A model generated the notes under the pieces. The model was not told the origin of the DNA. It ran no database searches and saw nothing but the letters and a program-made list of their open reading frames with translations. DNA of 27,101 nt from Gammaproteobacteria bacterium (GTDB taxonomy: Bacteria > Pseudomonadota > Gammaproteobacteria > Magnimaribacterales > Magnimaribacteraceae), in NCBI GenBank assembly GCA_002730855.1, contig PCBA01000059.1:1-27101 (forward strand). The letters run 5' to 3'. The translations under genes were made by a program, and so were the position numbers. Positions 23,757 through 27,101 of the stretch are shown one piece after another (the stretch's first letter is position 1; each line of letters begins with the position of its first letter).

Positions 23757-25126
23757 CTCTCTTTTACGTCTTTTGCAAGTTTATGGGCTATGCCAATATA
23801 TGTTTCAGGAGAAAGATTCTTTAGTCGTTTTTTATCTTCATCTGCCACGCTCATTTTGTCTATAAACTCATGAAGATCCTGCTTATTTATCTTTTTCCCT
23901 CTAGAAAGATCTTTCATTAATTCATATCCGTTAGGTATTAAATGCTTTCTTAAGATTGTTTGTACAGCTTCGGTTAGAATTTCCCATGAGTTTTCTAAAT
24001 CTTGTTTAATAGCATTTTTGTTTATATCTAACTTATCAATACCTTTAATTAGAGATGTTAAGGCTAGATTGGTATGACCAAAACAAACACCCACATTCCG
24101 CATTACTGTAGAGTCCGTTAAATCTCTTTGCCACCTAGATATAACTACAGAGTTTGCTATGTGTTGAAAATTAGAATTAGCCATCCCTAAATTACCTTCA
24201 GCATTTTCAAAGTCTATAGGATTAACTTTATGAGGCATAGTTGATGAACCTATCTCATCTTCTTTTAGCTTCTGCTTAAAATAACCTATTGATATATACC
24301 CCCAAACGTCTCTACTGAAATCAATTAGAATATTATTTAATCTAATATACTTACCAAAAAGGTCAGCAATTGAATCCTTTGGCTCTACTTGAGTAGTATA
24401 TGAATTCATTTTTAAGCCTAAGCGCTTTAAAAAACTATTTGCTACCGTTTCCCATTTAATAGAAGGATAAGCGACATTATGAGCATTATAATTGCCAACC
24501 GCTCCATTAATTTTGCCTTTTAGTTGATGAGATTTAATAGATTTGTTGATAGAGGCAATTCTATGAACAACATTAGCAAATTCTTTACCCATAGTTGTTG
24601 GAGAAGCTATTTGACCGTGCGTTCTAGAGAGCATAGATAAATTTGCATGCTTTGAAGCATTTTGTTTTAAAACTTTCATTAACCGATCTAGACTAAGAGA
24701 AAGGATTAACGTAGCGTCTTTAATCATTAGTGCGTACGAAAGGTTGTTGATGTCTTCAGAAGTGCATGCAAAGTGAATGAACTCAGAGTATTTATTTAGT
24801 GATCTTACTTTAGAGAATTTATCTTTTAAAAAATATTCTATGGCCTTTACATCATGGTTGGTCCTTTTCTCTATTAATTTAACTTGTTTTGCATCTTTAA
24901 TTGAAAAATTTTTAACTAAATCATCAAGATACTTAATATTCCTAATAGATAATTTTGGAAGCTCTTTTATTTGTCTAGTGTTAGCCAAATGCTTGAACCA
25001 TTCTATCTCTATAAACAACCTATATTTAATAAGTCCAAACTCACTCACAACCGACATTAGTTCTTCATTAACTTCTAAGTATCTTCCGTCTAAAGGTGAA
25101 AGGGCTTGTAAAGAATCCATCTTCAT
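23753..25126 (-). CDS. purB: Adenylosuccinate lyase
   Basis: PurB catalyses two purine-pathway steps: SAICAR to AICAR plus fumarate, and adenylosuccinate to AMP plus fumarate. A longer frame opens at a GTG at 25150, but the ATG at 25126 gives 457 aa and aligns residue for residue with the E. coli N-terminus (456 aa; MKMDSLQALSPLDGRY). Features are KRTNHDVKAIEYFL, FACTSEDINNLSYALM, SRTHGQIASPTTMGKE (catalytic His), KINGAVGNYNAH and the flexible signature loop GSSTMPHKVNPIDFENAEGN with the catalytic Ser. Then come WQRDLTDSTVMRN and a lysine-rich C-terminus. It is of the E. coli-like subtype. TATAAT ends six bases before this ATG, supporting the choice of start. It is upstream of aceA, with a 63-bp gap. 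Confidence 0.97.
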   Translation of the reverse strand: MKMDSLQALSPLDGRYLEVNEELMSVVSEFGLIKYRLFIEIEWFKHLANTRQIKELPKLSIRNIKYLDDLVKNFSIKDAKQVKLIEKRTNHDVKAIEYFLKDKFSKVRSLNKYSEFIHFACTSEDINNLSYALMIKDATLILSLSLDRLMKVLKQNASKHANLSMLSRTHGQIASPTTMGKEFANVVHRIASINKSIKSHQLKGKINGAVGNYNAHNVAYPSIKWETVANSFLKRLGLKMNSYTTQVEPKDSIADLFGKYIRLNNILIDFSRDVWGYISIGYFKQKLKEDEIGSSTMPHKVNPIDFENAEGNLGMANSNFQHIANSVVISRWQRDLTDSTVMRNVGVCFGHTNLALTSLIKGIDKLDINKNAIKQDLENSWEILTEAVQTILRKHLIPNGYELMKDLSRGKKINKQDLHEFIDKMSVADEDKKRLKNLSPETYIGIAHKLAKDVKES

Positions 25127-25132
25127 TAAATT

Positions 25133-25138
25133 ATTATA
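25133..25138 (-). promoter_or_regulatory. Putative purB -10 (TATAAT), leaderless arrangement
   Basis: A perfect TATAAT on the minus strand is followed by six bases (AATTTA) and then the purB ATG. The expected transcription start is the A of the ATG. There is no good -35 at 16-18 bp and no Shine-Dalgarno. The 66-bp gap to the divergent amidohydrolase holds no other clear signal. Confidence 0.5.
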
Positions 25139-25192
25139 ACTTATGTCCACAAAAGCTTGCCTTGTTAATAAACTAGTCGCAAACTAATAGTT

Positions 25193-26473
25193 ATGAGAAA
25201 GTATTTATTATTTTATACATGTTTATTTCTAAGTTTAGGAATAACATCTAAAACTGTTATCCATGCCGGCTTTTTAATTAATGGAACTAACAACAGTCCC
25301 ATGGCAGAAATGTCTGTCTATATAGAAGGCAATATTATTTCTGATGTAATTGCTGGCTACGCTGAACCAGATGTAGATGACCAGTATATTGACTTAACAG
25401 GCTATACAGTTCTCCCAGGTTTAATTGATATGCATGTGCACCTAACTAGTCAAAGCTCTGCAAATAGTTATTTAGAAAAAACTACTTTAAATCCAGCAGA
25501 TTATGCAATTAGAGCTGTAAATAATGCAAAAAAAACACTCCTAGCAGGATTTACTACTGTTAGAAATCTTGGCGATTCTGATTCTGTTACTATTTCGTTA
25601 AGAAATGCAATTTCTGATGGCACCGTTATAGGCCCGAGAATTTACTCTTCCGGTAAGACAATTTCTTCTACCGGAGGTCATGGAGATGGAACAAATTCAT
25701 TAAATAAGAACCTTGGTTCCGATCCAGGTCCAATGCAGGGTGTCATTAATAGCGAAGAAGATGCCTATAAGGCTGTAAGGCATAGATATAAGGAAGGGGC
25801 TGATCTAATTAAGATAACTGCAACTGGTGGTGTTTTAAGTAACGCTAAGAATGGCCAGAATCCTCAGATGACAGAAGATGAAATTAAATCAATAGTTGCT
25901 GCCGCTAAAGACTATGGTTTTAAAGTGGCCGCTCACGCACATGGAGCAGAAGGAATAATTCGTGCGGTTAATGCCGGAGTTCAATCAATTGAACATGGCA
26001 CCTTAATGGATGCAAATGGTATCGCTCTGATGCGTAAGGAAGGAACTTATTATGTTCCAACTTTGTTAGCAGGAGCATGGGTTGCTGAAAAATCTTTAAT
26101 CGAAGATTATTATCCTCCCTTCGTTCAGAAAAAAGCTCAAGAAATAGGCCCTCAGTTACAGTCTACTTTTTCAAAGGCATACCAAGCAGGCGTAAAAATT
26201 GCGTTTGGTACAGATACAGGAGTTTCTTCTCATGGAGAAAATGCCAAAGAATTTAGTTTAATGGTAAAAGGGGGTATGCCTGAAAAGGAAGCAATTCTTT
26301 CTGCAACTATGCACGCTTCAATCTTACTTGATCAAGAAGATAAAATAGGTTCTATTTCAAAAGGTAAATATGCAGATATAATCGCAGTCTCTGGAAACCC
26401 ATTAGAAGACATTTCAGTTCTTGAATCAGTAGATTTTGTGATGAAAGATGGTAGTGTAGTAACGAAACCTTAA
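25193..26473 (+). CDS. Exported metal-dependent amidohydrolase (prolidase/imidazolonepropionase-like)
   Basis: This is an amidohydrolase-superfamily enzyme of 426 residues with an N-terminal signal peptide (Arg2/Lys3, hydrophobic 4-17), so it probably acts in the periplasm. The binuclear metal site is complete: H81-x-H83 (PGLIDMHVHL), the Lys expected to be carboxylated K207 (LIKITATGG), H248/H250 (AAHAHG), H268 (IEHGT) and D341 (FGTDTG). The C-terminal strand ADIIAVSGNPLEDI closes the small beta-sandwich. The pattern is that of the subgroup containing Xaa-Arg/Xaa-Lys dipeptidases and related carboxypeptidases, often listed as imidazolonepropionase-like. A dipeptide or N-acyl amino acid substrate is likely but not provable here. 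True HutI is unlikely because of the signal peptide and absence of hut genes. It is divergent from purB and followed, after 79 bp, by a GST gene. Confidence 0.88.
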   Translation: MRKYLLFYTCLFLSLGITSKTVIHAGFLINGTNNSPMAEMSVYIEGNIISDVIAGYAEPDVDDQYIDLTGYTVLPGLIDMHVHLTSQSSANSYLEKTTLNPADYAIRAVNNAKKTLLAGFTTVRNLGDSDSVTISLRNAISDGTVIGPRIYSSGKTISSTGGHGDGTNSLNKNLGSDPGPMQGVINSEEDAYKAVRHRYKEGADLIKITATGGVLSNAKNGQNPQMTEDEIKSIVAAAKDYGFKVAAHAHGAEGIIRAVNAGVQSIEHGTLMDANGIALMRKEGTYYVPTLLAGAWVAEKSLIEDYYPPFVQKKAQEIGPQLQSTFSKAYQAGVKIAFGTDTGVSSHGENAKEFSLMVKGGMPEKEAILSATMHASILLDQEDKIGSISKGKYADIIAVSGNPLEDISVLESVDFVMKDGSVVTKP

Positions 26474-26552
26474 GAATACTTACAAGTTAATCTAAGTCTT
26501 ATTTTTAATTGAGTGTTCTTATAAGATTTTAACTACTGAATAGAGAAATAAT

Positions 26553-27101
26553 ATGAAACTTTATAATTCCATTGGACCAAACCCTCATGTAGTAAGAATG
26601 TTCATACAAGAACTTGGTATTGAGCTTGAAACTATTGAAGTGGATTTAATGTCTGGAGAAAATCGACAAGAAGACCACTTAAATAGAAATCCTTCTGGTC
26701 AAGTACCAACTTTAGAGCTTGATGATGGGAACCACGTCTCTGAGATAACTGCTATTTGCGAGTATTTAGATGAATTGCAGGGTAATACAGACCTTATAGG
26801 AAAAACTGCTTCAGAAAGAGCTGAAACGAGAATGTGGACTAGAAGAATTGATTTACAAATTATAGAACCTTTAACTAATGGGTTTAGAGCAGCTGAAGGC
26901 TATGATCTATTTAAAGATAGGCTAAGGCTCTTACCTCAAGCTGCTGATGACTTAAAAACCTTAGCTCAAGAAAGATTAACCTGGCTAAACGGTCAACTTG
27001 ATGGAAAAGAATTTGTTTGCGGAGATAGGTTTTCTCTAGCTGACATTATGTTTTATTGTTTCTTAAATTTCGGAACAACAGTAGGGCAAGCTCTTAACGA
27101 A
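26553..27101 (+). CDS. Glutathione S-transferase family protein (3' end outside window)
   Basis: The frame opens with ATG at 26553 and stays open for 183 codons to the last base of the window. The N-terminal thioredoxin-like domain is clear: MKLYNSIGPNPHVVRMFIQELGIE is the GST start (here split across residues 1-24). It continues with NPSGQVPTLELDDG (the cis-Pro motif that holds glutathione) and SEITAICEYLDE (the glutathione gamma-Glu contact region, usually E-S-x-A-I). The all-helical C-terminal domain begins at about 90 and includes the N-capping motif FSLADIMFY, conserved in GST folds. A Ser (S6) occupies the region of the catalytic Ser/Tyr/Cys. The class and substrate cannot be set. Another 20-30 residues probably lie beyond the window. 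Confidence 0.9.
   Translation, partial: MKLYNSIGPNPHVVRMFIQELGIELETIEVDLMSGENRQEDHLNRNPSGQVPTLELDDGNHVSEITAICEYLDELQGNTDLIGKTASERAETRMWTRRIDLQIIEPLTNGFRAAEGYDLFKDRLRLLPQAADDLKTLAQERLTWLNGQLDGKEFVCGDRFSLADIMFYCFLNFGTTVGQALNE

Noticed and set aside
25162..25190. TTGTTA-17-TAATAG as promoter of the amidohydrolase gene
   Set aside because: The -10 match is only 3 of 6, and the start of transcription would fall just inside the gene, after its ATG.
25177..25192. PurR-like half site (TCGCAAAC) upstream of purB
   Set aside because: The left half matches the PurR operator at 7 of 8 bases, but the right half does not (about 2 of 8). A single 8-mer half site is not enough.
26472..26520. Inverted repeat AAGAATACT / AGTGTTCTT after the amidohydrolase gene
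   Set aside because: The arms pair (with one U/G), but the loop is about 31 nt and the arms are AT-rich, so it is not a convincing terminator.

Overview
The window looks like a stretch of chromosome from a streamlined, AT-rich marine gammaproteobacterium. The best guess is the SAR86 clade, at moderate confidence. This rests on gammaproteobacterial protein types (TrmA, NfuA, ExoI, CsiV and a complete Na+-NQR with ApbE and NqrM), very low GC by eye, intergenic gaps all under 100 bp, frequent gene overlaps and non-ATG starts. I see no tRNA, rRNA, CRISPR array, insertion sequence or prophage. No gap of 300 bases lacks a gene.

Layout. (1) 1-356: 3' end of etfA, convergent with a metH-trmA operon on the minus strand (363-5091). 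(2) 5092-7173: divergent from metH, nfuA and sbcB run on the plus strand and meet csiV head-on with a one-base gap. (3) 7175-11066: mfd-csiV on the minus strand. (4) 11152-14953: plus-strand unit of two acyl-CoA dehydrogenases (probably one hetero-oligomeric enzyme) and a GAPDH with a large N-terminal extension. (5) 15031-22067: full Na+-NQR operon nqrABCDEF-apbE-nqrM, closed by a strong bidirectional terminator. (6) 22109-25126: aceA (isocitrate lyase) and purB on the minus strand. (7) 25193-27101: a secreted amidohydrolase and the 5' part of a glutathione S-transferase on the plus strand.

How the genes fit together. The acyl-CoA dehydrogenase pair should pass electrons to ETF (etfA at the left edge) and so to the quinone pool. 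Na+-NQR oxidises NADH, reduces ubiquinone and pumps Na+. ApbE attaches FMN to NqrB and NqrC, and NqrM helps insert the NqrD/E iron centre. Isocitrate lyase lets the cell assimilate the acetyl-CoA from acyl-chain breakdown. The order csiV-mfd-gap-nqr resembles the Pseudomonas neighbourhood as I remember it, with the dehydrogenase pair inserted between mfd and gap.

Most notable observations. (a) Four operon-first genes (metH, nfuA, mfd, purB) have a -10-like hexamer exactly 6-7 nt before the start codon and no convincing Shine-Dalgarno, which suggests leaderless mRNAs. (b) The NqrB flavinylation motif reads S-S-P-T where S-G-A-T is expected, while NqrC keeps S-G-A-T, and the ApbE encoded beside them has a degenerate H-x-I-D-P-x-T-G motif. 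(c) Mfd is about 160 residues shorter than the E. coli protein; most of the loss is where domain D3 should be. (d) The GAPDH has R-K where NAD-dependent enzymes have N-D. I did not find a wholly new multi-gene system; the interest lies in these variations on known machinery.
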